Source: an uncultured Kiritimatiellota bacterium (GTDB lineage Bacteria; Verrucomicrobiota; Kiritimatiellia; RFP12; UBA1067). Taken from it: a stretch of 64,000 nucleotides of DNA. Each line of letters begins with the position of its first letter. Positions within the stretch are counted from its first letter, which is position 1. The notes beneath the pieces are model-generated. The model did not search any database. It was given only the letters and a program-made list of their open reading frames with translations, and was not told the origin of the DNA. The stretch is taken from the NCBI GenBank assembly GCA_934667425.1, contig CAKULV010000010.1, forward strand, positions 3,408-67,407, written 5' to 3'. This document shows positions 35,262-44,502 of this stretch, one piece after another. The translations under genes and the position numbers were made by a program.

Positions 35262-38200
35262 TCAGCGGATGACAACCGCCATGCCGTACGGTCTGCAAAG
35301 GACAAGGCGTCCCCTGCGAAGCATCACGACTCGATCCGGCAAGGACTCAAGGCCTTTCACCACCGGCATTGCGGAAGGCGGATTGCCGTTGTAGTCCACG
35401 AGCGTGTACCTGTCGCCCGAAGGCAACGATGCGGCATCAACGGTGAACTCTGAAGGCAGAGTGACGCCCTCCCCGGCCTTCAGCATGCCGCCCCTGAACA
35501 CCACCGTTGCGCCATCCGGGATTGCGCCGTCAACGCCTATCGTCAGCGTGCCGCCCTCTACGTTGATTGCTCCGCCGAACGTGTTATGGGCATTAAGGAA
35601 TAGTTCGCCGTCTCCGCGTTTCGTCACATCCCCTGTGCCGGAACCGTTGTCCGCAAGCGTCACGTTCAATGGTATGTTCGTCGTCGGCCCGCCGCAGAAC
35701 AAATATGCCGCGGCCCGCGTGTATCCCTGGCCCGGCGATGTCACCGTCACGCCGGTGATTTGTTCACCAATCGAATCGAATTCCGCCATTGCGACAGCGC
35801 CCACGCCATCGCCCTCTATGACGACGGACGGCGCCGCCACATATCCACTGCGCGGAGCTGACGGCAATTCAATTGAAGCGATGCCGCCGCCGACGGGCCT
35901 CCTTAGCGGCGTCGATATCGTGCTCGACACCCCGGATGGGACGTCAAACACGGCGCCCCCGGAATATACGGTCGCCTCCACCGCCTCGTTGCCGGCTCCA
36001 AGCAGCTCGCCGGCGGAGATGGCGGAGATTCCGCCGCCATTGAACGAGACCGACGCCGTCGTCGTCTCGTGGATTTCGTAATGCTTCCACATCGAGGTCT
36101 TTTCCGCCTTCTTCACATATGGAGTATGCAGCATTGCGCCGCCAGTGAACGCTACCGTCCCTGTGGAGCAGGCCGTGTCGCACATCACCAATCCGTTGGA
36201 GAACACCGGCGTCACGCCGCACTCAAAGCTTATCCGTGCCGTTCCGTTGGACAGGTCCGCTACCGAACCGCGCGAGCGCGACGAATATACGGTCTGGTCA
36301 ACCGTAAACCGCCCGCCGACAAGACGCATGTCCGCCACGCCGTGATAGCCGATCATCAGCGCCTCCAGATCTACGTCGCCGCCCTTTTGCATGAAATGCG
36401 CGCGAGCGCTGGTGTTCGCAGTGCTGCCCATCTGGAATGACGAGTCCCCCCTGCATTTCACGGTGCCGCCGCGCACCTCCATGTACGCGAGAGAATCTCG
36501 CGCCTCGCCAAAGCGTATGCAATGCTTCGGATTGGATCTTACTATGCTCGACAGCTCCCCTCCTCTCATGATGAAGCTCGCGATCTGACCGGCCCCGCTA
36601 TCTTCCGTGAGTGCCATCCACAGTCCGTTGGAGATGGCCCCGCTAGGCAAGAGCGTAAGCACTCCGCTGCTGTTCTTCGTCAATCCGCCTACATAGAAAG
36701 GCCTTATGTCCGTGTCCGGCAAGTCATCTGCGTCAACCACCGTTCCTGCGCCAACAGTTATGTGCGCAGGGTATTGGAATGCTCCCATGGGACTCGCGAT
36801 CTGCGTGTATGACCCGCAAAGCCTTACGCGCCCAAGATTCAGGAACTCTACGCCTACGTTGGAGAAATATGTCACGCCAAGCGTCACGGAATTCTCCGCA
36901 GGATCCTTTGCCGAATATACGATCTCGGGCCGCTCCCCCACCGAATAGTCTGAGCGGAATCCCCGGAATTGCGTGCCGGCCGACGGATATCCGCCGCGTA
37001 TGACGGCGCGACCGCCGCCAAGCGTAAGGAACGACATCGACGAGAAGTCGTTGAAGATTCCGCCGGCCGGCGTCTTGTCGTTGAAATTGCAGTCTATCGC
37101 GAATTCATCGCCCTCATCGACGTATGTGCCTATGCCCCAGTTGCGATCGGCTTCCCCATCGTAGCGGAACATCTTGATGAGAGCCCATAACTCTTCACCA
37201 GTCCAGCCGTTGCGGGTTTCGGTTTTCGACGCAAAGCATATCGCCTTGCGCTCACCGAGATTTGCGACCTTCAGCCGGCTGACATCCCCTCCTGGCACAG
37301 AATCCTTGTCCATCATCAGCAGCAGCCCGGTTATCAGCTCCGTTATGCCGTCGTAGGTGGCCGGCCCGGAAAGGCAGACCACGCCGTTGACGTTGTTTCC
37401 GGCGGCGACCACCTTGCCGGATCCGGCGATGCCGCCGCTTACGGAAAGCGTGCAGTTTTTCGCCGCGCCCAGGCGCAGGACATTCAGGAAGCTGACGGGG
37501 CCGCGCCACTCGGCACTTTCGGCGACCGCGACAAGGGCGTCATAGACGCCGGTCGAATCCTGCACCCCGAGCGGGCAATCGTAGACGGTCTGCCCGTCGG
37601 GTGGATTGCTGCCGTAGATGAACAGCTGGGCGTCATTCGTCAGCTCCACGGACACCTCGGCCCCATCCGCAAGCGGCATTGGACGCAGGTAGTTGGGCCT
37701 GTTCACGCCGCCGCCCGCAAACACAAGCGTTCCTGAGCTGACGAGCCGATCCGCCGTCGCGCCGTTGGCCTCGAAGGAAAACCCGTTCGAGACCGTCAGC
37801 GCATGGCCATTGAGGTCGATCGTCCCACCGCCCGCGCAATATGCGTTCTGCGCGCCGCGGGCAATCAGCGCATCGTCCGAAAGGCGGATGTTCCACGAGC
37901 ACGGATAGAACGCCTTGTACACGTCGTCTGACCGGTAGCCAAGCAGCAGTGCGCCCTGCCCATCCACGCCGCTGCCGGCTATGTCTATCCTCGTTCCGCC
38001 GAAGTAGCCGTTGTGGTCAATGTGCATGTACACGTCAGTCCTGACGGTCGCGCCGACCTCGACGACCACCCGTGCGGCGCCCGCCTTGCCAAGCGGCGTG
38101 TTCCCCGCCTTGTCGCCCTTGTATGCGATCTCCCATATGCCTTCGGAAACGCGAAGCGTCCCGGTGAAAGACCCGATCGTTTCGTTGCCGGCATCCGTCA

Positions 38201-38387
38201 CCCTGAGCTTGCCGCAGCCGACCTTCTTGATTTCCGTGTAGTTTCCGGATTTTATCGCCTCCACCTGCTCGGCCGTGAAGTCCGTCTGGTCGCCTTGGAC
38301 GTCAAGCGTGTACACCCGGACATCATCAGCCAACGCAAGGAAACCGCTTGCGACTATGGCGAGACTCACATTTTTTCTTGCGAACAT
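35262..38387 (-). CDS. secreted beta-helix surface protein (autotransporter-type repeats)
   Basis: The 1041-residue protein has a signal peptide (MFARKNVSLAIVASGFLALA) and a long, Gly/Asn-rich, repetitive beta structure. Repeats of the autotransporter-associated beta-strand type include VTKRGDGELFLNAHNTFGGAINVEGGTL and GCGKLRVTDAGNETIGSFTGTL. No 12-strand autotransporter barrel is visible; it ends VLCRPYGMAVVIR, so export and anchoring are unclear. GGAGG precedes the second in-frame ATG (38387) by about 5 nt, so that ATG was chosen. It heads a leftward run with the TIM-barrel and phosphoesterase genes. Confidence 0.65.
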   Translation of the reverse strand: MFARKNVSLAIVASGFLALADDVRVYTLDVQGDQTDFTAEQVEAIKSGNYTEIKKVGCGKLRVTDAGNETIGSFTGTLRVSEGIWEIAYKGDKAGNTPLGKAGAARVVVEVGATVRTDVYMHIDHNGYFGGTRIDIAGSGVDGQGALLLGYRSDDVYKAFYPCSWNIRLSDDALIARGAQNAYCAGGGTIDLNGHALTVSNGFSFEANGATADRLVSSGTLVFAGGGVNRPNYLRPMPLADGAEVSVELTNDAQLFIYGSNPPDGQTVYDCPLGVQDSTGVYDALVAVAESAEWRGPVSFLNVLRLGAAKNCTLSVSGGIAGSGKVVAAGNNVNGVVCLSGPATYDGITELITGLLLMMDKDSVPGGDVSRLKVANLGERKAICFASKTETRNGWTGEELWALIKMFRYDGEADRNWGIGTYVDEGDEFAIDCNFNDKTPAGGIFNDFSSMSFLTLGGGRAVIRGGYPSAGTQFRGFRSDYSVGERPEIVYSAKDPAENSVTLGVTYFSNVGVEFLNLGRVRLCGSYTQIASPMGAFQYPAHITVGAGTVVDADDLPDTDIRPFYVGGLTKNSSGVLTLLPSGAISNGLWMALTEDSGAGQIASFIMRGGELSSIVRSNPKHCIRFGEARDSLAYMEVRGGTVKCRGDSSFQMGSTANTSARAHFMQKGGDVDLEALMIGYHGVADMRLVGGRFTVDQTVYSSRSRGSVADLSNGTARISFECGVTPVFSNGLVMCDTACSTGTVAFTGGAMLHTPYVKKAEKTSMWKHYEIHETTTASVSFNGGGISAISAGELLGAGNEAVEATVYSGGAVFDVPSGVSSTISTPLRRPVGGGIASIELPSAPRSGYVAAPSVVIEGDGVGAVAMAEFDSIGEQITGVTVTSPGQGYTRAAAYLFCGGPTTNIPLNVTLADNGSGTGDVTKRGDGELFLNAHNTFGGAINVEGGTLTIGVDGAIPDGATVVFRGGMLKAGEGVTLPSEFTVDAASLPSGDRYTLVDYNGNPPSAMPVVKGLESLPDRVVMLRRGRLVLCRPYGMAVVIR

Positions 38388-38457
38388 GCTTACCTCCAAT
38401 TTGATGTGAACTGGTTATGCAGTTGATGTGGTTTTCCCGACAACGGAACATGACGAC

Positions 38458-38497
38458 ATTTTATCCAAACATTTTAGACTGTAACAAATGATGTAAA
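38458..38497 (-). promoter_or_regulatory. probable promoter of the surface protein gene
   Basis: AT-rich patch in an otherwise GC-rich region. On the minus strand two overlapping candidates are TTTACA-N15-TAAAAT (38497-38471) and TTGTTA-N18-TAAAAT (38487-38458). Which is used cannot be told. Confidence 0.4.
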
Positions 38498-38521
38498 GCT
38501 AATCTTTAAAGCCATCTGATA

Positions 38522-39655
38522 TCAAATTTTCAAGTATATCTTATGTTTGTGTAGCAGGTAAAGGAATGTCCAGCAGATCGCGATGTATCCAACGTTCACA
38601 ACGACGCTTGACCAGCCAGACGGCACCAGAGAACCCACCCACCCGAACAGGAACGAACTTGCCGAACGGAAACCGATGACACGCTGAACGAGATAGATCG
38701 TAAGCGCATTTAATCCGATGACGCGGAAGAAGAGCGTTCGACGCCACCACCCCTTCACATCAATGAGGAAATAGCAGGCCGTGAAGAGCGCAAGCGAACA
38801 GGCCGCCGCGACAAGCGTGAACGATGTAGACCATAGTATCTTGTTGAGAGGCACAGACCACGAGCCGCAACCATAGGCGGCAAACAGACCGACCGCGGAC
38901 ATGCCGAGTGCCGCAGCAGCCATCGTCGCCGACTTGCGTTCGCCCGAAGCCGACGAATTCCGTACGTATTCGCCAGTGAAGATGCCGAAAAGCGCCGTTG
39001 AAATCGCCGGGATGGTTGAAAGAACACCTTGGTACGTGATGACTCCTGGAACGGTCAATTTGCCGGGCAGTAGCATCCTGTCGATCCACCCGGAAAAACA
39101 GCCCTCCATCGACAGCGGCGATGCGCCAGGACGATCCGGCGCCGACAGGAATACGCAGACGGCCCAGTAGCCTGTGAGAATCAATATGGCAACCATCAGT
39201 CGCATCCGCACACCACAAAAGACCGTCAGCAGCGCAGCCGCACCCCAGGCTATGCCAATGCGAGCCAGCACCGATCCCCAGACGACATTCATCAGGCCAT
39301 CCTTCAGAGCCCCATTGTACACGAAGCCGAGCAGAGAAAGCACAATGGCGCGCCTGAAAATTTTCACGACAATAGCCGAAGTTCCCAACCCGCGTTCACG
39401 TTGCTTCGCGAGCGAGAACGGAAAGGATATCCCAGCAATGAAGATGAATGTCGGAAAGACCAAGTCTATGAAATGGAATCCATGCCAGTCCGGATGCTCC
39501 ATTTGGCGGGCGATCGCCGTCTCGGCTCCATATCCGAATGCGCCGCAAAGCGAGACGACAAGTGACGAAAGCCCCATGATCCAGAGCATGTCAAATCCAC
39601 GAGCGACATCGAGTGAAGCCAGCCTTGCGCCATTTCCCTGTGAGTTCATGTCCAT
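38522..39655 (-). CDS. DUF5009 (HGSNAT-like) membrane acyltransferase
   Basis: Polytopic membrane protein of about 377 residues. The start ASLDVARGFDMLWIMG, the conserved HPDWHGFHFIDLVFPTFIFIAGISFPFS and later GLNALTIYLVQRVIGF match the DUF5009 / heparan-alpha-glucosaminide N-acetyltransferase group. That group moves acetyl groups across the membrane onto amino sugars; the conserved His in HPDWHG is the likely acetyl carrier. Three in-frame ATGs are possible; the one at 39655 has the best spacing to AAAGGAG, while the longest starts at 39664. It lies directly after the PIG-L deacetylase gene. Confidence 0.82.
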   Translation of the reverse strand: MDMNSQGNGARLASLDVARGFDMLWIMGLSSLVVSLCGAFGYGAETAIARQMEHPDWHGFHFIDLVFPTFIFIAGISFPFSLAKQRERGLGTSAIVVKIFRRAIVLSLLGFVYNGALKDGLMNVVWGSVLARIGIAWGAAALLTVFCGVRMRLMVAILILTGYWAVCVFLSAPDRPGASPLSMEGCFSGWIDRMLLPGKLTVPGVITYQGVLSTIPAISTALFGIFTGEYVRNSSASGERKSATMAAAALGMSAVGLFAAYGCGSWSVPLNKILWSTSFTLVAAACSLALFTACYFLIDVKGWWRRTLFFRVIGLNALTIYLVQRVIGFRSASSFLFGWVGSLVPSGWSSVVVNVGYIAICWTFLYLLHKHKIYLKI

Positions 39656-39676
39656 TTCAGCCATTCTCCTTTTACC

Positions 39677-40465
39677 CTATCGGCGAGACGGCAGGTCGTC
39701 CAGCACACCGCACCCGTTCTTGATGGATCCCTCGTAAACGGCGAATGCCTCTGCCATCCATAATCCAACGCGACGTCCACGGAAAATATCGTCCGCTGTC
39801 TTGCGGGCGATTATGTCGGGTGCATTCTGACAGACGTAGCACGCCATCAGCCTTTTCTTCGTCTCGCGCACAGACTCTACGTTCACATAGTGGGTGGGAC
39901 GGAACGAACGAGTTTGGTTGGTTTGCTCGAAAAAGTATATCTCTGGACTCTGATTAGACAGGTAGAGCGCATGCATCGCCGATGCCGATGACATCATGTG
40001 GTCTGGATTGATGTCGCACGGCCAGTGCAGGAACACGGCTCGCGGTTTCCACTGCTCGAACAGAGATACAAGCTCCCTTGTCGCCTTCTCGTAAGCCGCC
40101 AAGTCTTGTCCCCTATAGTTGACGCAACTAAGGAAGATTGGCTCGGTGTTTAGGAACTTGCAGGCTGCGCGTTCTTCCGCAACGCGTAGCCTTCCCGTAG
40201 AGCCGTCACGATAGCCCTTCTCGTCTATTCCATTCTCGCCACGAGTGTAGTCAACGACCTTTACGTCGTATTTCTGCGAAAGCAGGAGTGCCGTCCCAGA
40301 TGGTTGCGCAAGATCGTCTGGATGCGCCACCACGAACACGACCTTCTCCCGTTCCGCCGCAAACGTCAACATAGACACAAACAGGCACATGCCTAATGCG
40401 GCAAGTCTGCGGAACGGATTCTTCCCCGCACACGTCTTTCCCGTAAAAGCTACATTCGTCATCAT
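39677..40465 (-). CDS. secreted PIG-L (LmbE-like) deacetylase
   Basis: Zinc-dependent N-acetylglucosamine-type deacetylase family, 262 residues. A signal-like hydrophobic segment (LAALGMCLFVSMLTFAA, about 21-37) precedes the diagnostic VVAHPDDLAQPSG motif (zinc His-Pro-Asp-Asp). Further motifs are DYTRGENG, LRVAEERAACKFL and HWPCDINPDH (second zinc His). AAGGACTCC precedes the start. Its pairing with a DUF5009 acetyltransferase-like gene 12 nt downstream suggests linked acetyl removal and addition on an amino sugar outside the cytoplasm. Confidence 0.88.
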   Translation of the reverse strand: MMTNVAFTGKTCAGKNPFRRLAALGMCLFVSMLTFAAEREKVVFVVAHPDDLAQPSGTALLLSQKYDVKVVDYTRGENGIDEKGYRDGSTGRLRVAEERAACKFLNTEPIFLSCVNYRGQDLAAYEKATRELVSLFEQWKPRAVFLHWPCDINPDHMMSSASAMHALYLSNQSPEIYFFEQTNQTRSFRPTHYVNVESVRETKKRLMACYVCQNAPDIIARKTADDIFRGRRVGLWMAEAFAVYEGSIKNGCGVLDDLPSRR

Positions 40466-40534
40466 TTGGAGTCCTTATCTACGCAGCTCCAAGCTACCCA
40501 CTACCATTGCCTATAACTTCTTCAAACGTGACTC

Positions 40535-40563
40535 ATAGTATCACAATCCGATTTCCGAATCAA
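40535..40563 (-). promoter_or_regulatory. promoter of the PIG-L/DUF5009 pair
   Basis: Minus-strand TTGATT (40563-40558), a 17-nt spacer and TACTAT (40540-40535) preceded by TGA as extended -10. The leader to the ATG is about 65 nt. Confidence 0.5.
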
Positions 40564-40587
40564 CATCAATATTCAGTTATTTGCAAT

Positions 40588-40620
40588 AAATTGCCCCCCC
40601 CCCCCCGTTTTTGGCAATTT
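40588..40620. repeat. poly-C tract inside an inverted repeat
   Basis: AAATTGCC (40588-40595) and GGCAATTT (40613-40620) form an 8-bp perfect stem. A run of 13 C residues (40594-40606) begins in the stem and fills the loop. It lies about 60 nt beyond the HAD gene stop and 120 nt before the PIG-L gene. It could be a terminator or a length-variable tract. Confidence 0.6.
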
Positions 40621-40681
40621 TCAAGCCAACGTCAATGCGATTCAGGATGTGTATCGACATGTTCCCGGAGGACGAAGTAAA

Positions 40682-41626
40682 TCAGAAGCCCGGGAGGTCG
40701 AGCTGGCCGGCAACAGTCACCTTCCGCCCGTTGTCGAGCGAGGCATCGGATGTGTCGTAAACGACGAACTTGAAGCCCCGGAAGCGTTTCACGAGCTCTT
40801 CCTTTATGTAGTCCGACACGGCCTTCACGTTTCTGGCATCATCGTCGGAGAATCCTACGGCCACAGGCCTCCCAAGCCCGCCCGTACGCTTCAGCACATG
40901 GAAGACATGCTCCACAAAGTCCCTGATTGCGAATTCCTTGGCGAGTTCCGGACGTTCGGCGGACGATGCCTCCGCATACTTTCCGCCGAAGTCGCAATCC
41001 GACGCCAGTTGCTTCGAGAAGCATGGGTTCGTGACGGCATGGTATCGGCACATGGAGAGGTAGTAGTCCAGCTCCTCCTCGTCGCTGCCGAAATCGCTCT
41101 TCTTGTCCAGCCACCAGCGATAGCCGCGAAGCGAACGCATCATGGACACGCGTTCATCATCGGTCAGGACTTCATCGATGAAAATCTTCACGGCCTCGCG
41201 CAAGGTCTCCGGCGCATGTCCCCTCGCCGTCACGATGGCGAAGATGCGCCCTTCCCGCAATGTCTTGCGCAGCGTCTCGAAGCTGGGGCCGGGCTTTTCG
41301 CCGTCCCTGATGCGCCGGAGCGCCGCTTTCGTGTCGCGTATGAAGGATACGTCCCCGGATTCGGTGTCCACAACGTCGCTGAATTCCCTGAAAGCCTCCG
41401 CGTGCCCGCCCGGCGGCAGCCTGTAGCGGGAGTCCGTGCGCACTATGGAAAACACGCTCGTGGAAACCTCGACAGGACGCCAGCGCCCGTCATCGCCGCG
41501 CTCTTCGAGGTGTATCTTCGTGGGCATGTGCAGGATGTTGTCATCCCAGTCGAATATGTAGTACTTGAAGTCGCGCGTCGCGACATCGTAGTTGACGTCA
41601 GACCGGTATGTTTCAGTCTCCAGCAT
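40682..41626 (-). CDS. HAD-superfamily hydrolase-like protein
   Basis: The 314-residue cytoplasmic protein shows HAD motifs. Motif I is YIFDWDDNILHMPTKI (DxD nucleophile), motif II is FAIVTARGH, and the acidic motif IV is VGFSDDDARNVKAV. A large insertion lies between motifs II and IV. Phosphatase activity is plausible but the substrate is unknown. It begins 3 nt after the lnt stop, so it is part of the tyrS-lnt unit. Confidence 0.8.
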   Translation of the reverse strand: MLETETYRSDVNYDVATRDFKYYIFDWDDNILHMPTKIHLEERGDDGRWRPVEVSTSVFSIVRTDSRYRLPPGGHAEAFREFSDVVDTESGDVSFIRDTKAALRRIRDGEKPGPSFETLRKTLREGRIFAIVTARGHAPETLREAVKIFIDEVLTDDERVSMMRSLRGYRWWLDKKSDFGSDEEELDYYLSMCRYHAVTNPCFSKQLASDCDFGGKYAEASSAERPELAKEFAIRDFVEHVFHVLKRTGGLGRPVAVGFSDDDARNVKAVSDYIKEELVKRFRGFKFVVYDTSDASLDNGRKVTVAGQLDLPGF

Positions 41627-41629
41627 GGG

Positions 41630-43162
41630 CTACCTCACCGTGACAGTTTCCACCATCACTCCGGGGGAATCGACAAGCGGACGCCAGTTCCCGTCGGTGA
41701 GCCACCTTGCGGTGCCGTCCGGACGGATCACGCCGCTGACGCCTGAATTCCCTACGCGCACTATCGGAAGGCCAGTCTCTATCGCCCTGAGCACGGCCTG
41801 TGACGCATGCGCCTCCGCCTCTGCGCTGTTGGAGAACCAGCTGTCGTTCGTTATCAGCACGATCATGTCGGCCCCCATGCGCTTCGCGGCCGCCGCAAGC
41901 CTCGGATCGGTATCCTCGTAGCATATGAGCGGAGCGATCCTTATCTTGCGGCCCTCGTGCGTGATGAACTCGAACAGCCTGGGTTCACCCGCATGGAGGG
42001 ATACGCCTATGGGCGAAAGGCGCTGGAGCGCCGGCACCCACTTGTCGAACGGTATGTATTCGCCAAAAGGAACAAGATGCTGCTTGTGGTACACCTGTGT
42101 AGAGGCCGATCCTGCGGTGGCATCCGCAGAATAGAGCGCCGCCGCATTGTACGTGCGGTTCGAGACAACATCGTCGCCGCCTGCGATCAGGGCCTTCGCC
42201 CCGGAACGGAGCATGAACTCGCGGGCGACATCCTGCGCCCGGAACGAACGCACCTGCCCGAACTCGGCCATCGCGGACTCCGCGAAGACCACGATGTCGG
42301 GCTTGGCGGCGGCTGCCACATCGACAAGCCCGGCGAACGCCTCATAGGGGTCCTCTCGTCCGCCAGACCTGAATACGCAAGGGGCATTCCTCTGTACGAG
42401 GGCGACCCGCACATTGACTGAATCGGAATTGGCTTGCATGGAGTCGGCGACGATCCTGCCGCCTACGCATTGGCAGACGAGGATCGCGAGCAGCGGAAGC
42501 CCCGTCTCGCCCATCTGCGCAAGCCTTTGCCGCACACGCGAGACGCCGCCAGCCGCAACGCCGTCCCCGAAAAGCGGGGCGGCGATGCGGATCAGCAATG
42601 TCGCAAACACGCCATTCAGCAGAACCACAAGCGACGACACGAGATATACGCCGCCAAAACGCGCCGGCGCCGCAAATGACGGCATCGACGCAAATGCCGT
42701 GCCGAGGAAGTTCCATGCGAATCCCGTGAACAGCGTTGCGCGAAGGTATTCGCACCCGGCCCACAAAACGGCTTCAGCAAAGATGCACGGCAATGACGGC
42801 ACGCCGTGGCGCCGCCCTCTTGACCACACCAGCGACGCGAGATAGCCAAACAGCCCAAAGTATGCGGCGCATGCGGCGGAAAGCACGAACCATCCGAGGA
42901 CCACGAGCGGCCAAGGCCCGTTGTTCTTTATTATCGCGGGCATCCACGACAGCGAAAGCACCCAATACGCAAGACCGAACAGGAAGCACACTGTCGCGCT
43001 CCGCAGGGGGGACGACAGCCTCACCGCCGCAAGGATGGGGACAAGCGCGACAAGTATCGCAAACACCTCGGAATGAGGAGGATATGCCGCCCAGAGCAAA
43101 AGGGCCGACACCGCTGCGGCTAATCCGCACAGAACGTTCTTCCTGCCCAAAGCGAATCCCAC
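41630..43162 (-). CDS. lnt: apolipoprotein N-acyltransferase
   Basis: Adds the third acyl chain to periplasm-facing lipoproteins. The 510-residue protein has an N-terminal block of membrane helices (about 1-210) and a C-terminal nitrilase-type domain. The catalytic triad residues are in VVFAESAMAEFG (Glu), YHKQHLVPFGEYIPF (Lys) and PLICYEDTDPRL (Cys). The GTG start is 2 nt after the tyrS stop with AGGGG overlapping it, indicating coupling. Its presence confirms a triacyl-lipoprotein-bearing, Gram-negative envelope. Confidence 0.94.
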   Translation of the reverse strand: MGFALGRKNVLCGLAAAVSALLLWAAYPPHSEVFAILVALVPILAAVRLSSPLRSATVCFLFGLAYWVLSLSWMPAIIKNNGPWPLVVLGWFVLSAACAAYFGLFGYLASLVWSRGRRHGVPSLPCIFAEAVLWAGCEYLRATLFTGFAWNFLGTAFASMPSFAAPARFGGVYLVSSLVVLLNGVFATLLIRIAAPLFGDGVAAGGVSRVRQRLAQMGETGLPLLAILVCQCVGGRIVADSMQANSDSVNVRVALVQRNAPCVFRSGGREDPYEAFAGLVDVAAAAKPDIVVFAESAMAEFGQVRSFRAQDVAREFMLRSGAKALIAGGDDVVSNRTYNAAALYSADATAGSASTQVYHKQHLVPFGEYIPFDKWVPALQRLSPIGVSLHAGEPRLFEFITHEGRKIRIAPLICYEDTDPRLAAAAKRMGADMIVLITNDSWFSNSAEAEAHASQAVLRAIETGLPIVRVGNSGVSGVIRPDGTARWLTDGNWRPLVDSPGVMVETVTVR

Positions 43163-43164
43163 CC

Positions 43165-44427
43165 CTACGAAACCCTCAGGAGAAAATGGTTCTTCTTTCC
43201 ACTGCGGAGGACGGCAACCCTACCTTCCACCAGATCGCCGTCGGAGAAGGCGCGCTTGTCGTCAACCTTCGAGCCGTTAAGCGCCAATCCGCCCTGGGAG
43301 GCCATGCGACGCGCCTCCCCGTTCGACTTGAACATCCCCGCCTGCGACGCCACCATGAACACCGGCTTGCCGAGGACTTCGCCTTTGGGAAGGGTTGCGG
43401 ACTTCACATCCTTGAATATCGTCTCAAGTTCGGCGGCGCCTTTCCCTTCTACCGATCCGCCAAAGAGAGTGCGCGTGGCATCCTGCGCGACCTTCAGTCC
43501 CGACTCGTCGTGGACCAGCGCCGTCAGCTCTTCCGCCAAGGCCCTTTGCGGGATCCGCGCCTCTGGATTCGCCTTCATCTGCGCCTCAAGCGACGCAATC
43601 TCATCCAATGATTTCAGCGAGAACACCTTCAGGTAGCGTATCACATCCTCATCCGCAGAACGGAGGAAGTACTGGTACCAGTCGTATACCGATGTCATGG
43701 ACGCATCCATGAACAGGGCATTGCCCTCGGATTTGCCGAACTTCTTGCCGCTCGCGTCAAGGAGAAGCGGAAACGTGAGGCCGTATGCCGTCTTGCCGCG
43801 CATCCGGCGGACGAGGTCGGTGCCTGCCGTGATGTTGCCCCACTGGTCAGCCCCGCCGACCTCGACAGTGCATCCGTACTTGTCGAACAGGTGCAGGAAG
43901 TCGTTCCCCTGAAGTATCTGGTACGAGAATTCCGTGAACGTGAGAGCCCCTTCCGATGCCTCGAGGCGCTTCTTGACCGACTCCTTCGCGAGCATCTGCG
44001 GAACGCGGAAGTTCACCGCCACGTCGCGCAGGAACGCTATGGCGGAAAGCCCCGAATACCATTCGTAGTTGTCGACCATCACCGCAGCGTTCGGGCCGTC
44101 GAAGTCAAGTATGCGGGAAAGGTTCTCCCTTATGCCCCTCTTGTTCTCCTCGACCTTCTCAAGCGTAAGCATATTGCGTTCCGCGCTCTTCCCCGAAGGG
44201 TCTCCAATCAACCCGGTAGCGCCGCCGACCAAGGCTATCACCTTGTGCCCGGCGAGCTGAAGCCTGCGCAGCATCATGATGGAGACGAGGTTCCCGGCCT
44301 GGAGCGAGGCTGCGGACGGATCGAAGCCGCAGTAGACCGTTTGCGGAGTGTTGAGAAGATCTGCTATCTTGGGATCGGTGGCGGTCTCCACGAGACCGCG
44401 GGCTTCAAGTTCTTCAAAGAGGGTCAT
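43165..44427 (-). CDS. tyrS: tyrosyl-tRNA synthetase
   Basis: Class I synthetase, 420 residues. Features: VYCGFDPSAASLQAGNLVSI (HIGH-equivalent region), GGATGLIGDPSGKSAERN, GGADQWGNITAG (tyrosine and ATP binding), the KMSKS-type loop KKFGKSEGNALF, and a C-terminal S4 domain (SQGGLALNGSKVDDKRAF). This is the bacterial TyrRS1 form. AAGGTAAAG precedes the ATG. A hairpin separates it from the upstream kduI gene. Confidence 0.97.
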   Translation of the reverse strand: MTLFEELEARGLVETATDPKIADLLNTPQTVYCGFDPSAASLQAGNLVSIMMLRRLQLAGHKVIALVGGATGLIGDPSGKSAERNMLTLEKVEENKRGIRENLSRILDFDGPNAAVMVDNYEWYSGLSAIAFLRDVAVNFRVPQMLAKESVKKRLEASEGALTFTEFSYQILQGNDFLHLFDKYGCTVEVGGADQWGNITAGTDLVRRMRGKTAYGLTFPLLLDASGKKFGKSEGNALFMDASMTSVYDWYQYFLRSADEDVIRYLKVFSLKSLDEIASLEAQMKANPEARIPQRALAEELTALVHDESGLKVAQDATRTLFGGSVEGKGAAELETIFKDVKSATLPKGEVLGKPVFMVASQAGMFKSNGEARRMASQGGLALNGSKVDDKRAFSDGDLVEGRVAVLRSGKKNHFLLRVS

Positions 44428-44476
44428 GCTTTACCTTGTGTATTTCTGCTTTTTAGATGCCTAAGCGCGACGGGTT

Positions 44477-44501
44477 CGGCGCAACACGCTATCCTGCGCC
44501 G
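44477..44501 (-). terminator. hairpin after kduI
   Basis: CGGCGCA (44477-44483) pairs with TGCGCCG (44495-44501) across an 11-nt loop, immediately after the kduI stop and before tyrS. It has no U-tract, so it may be a Rho-assisted terminator or an RNA-stabilising hairpin. Confidence 0.5.
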
Positions 44502-44502
44502 T

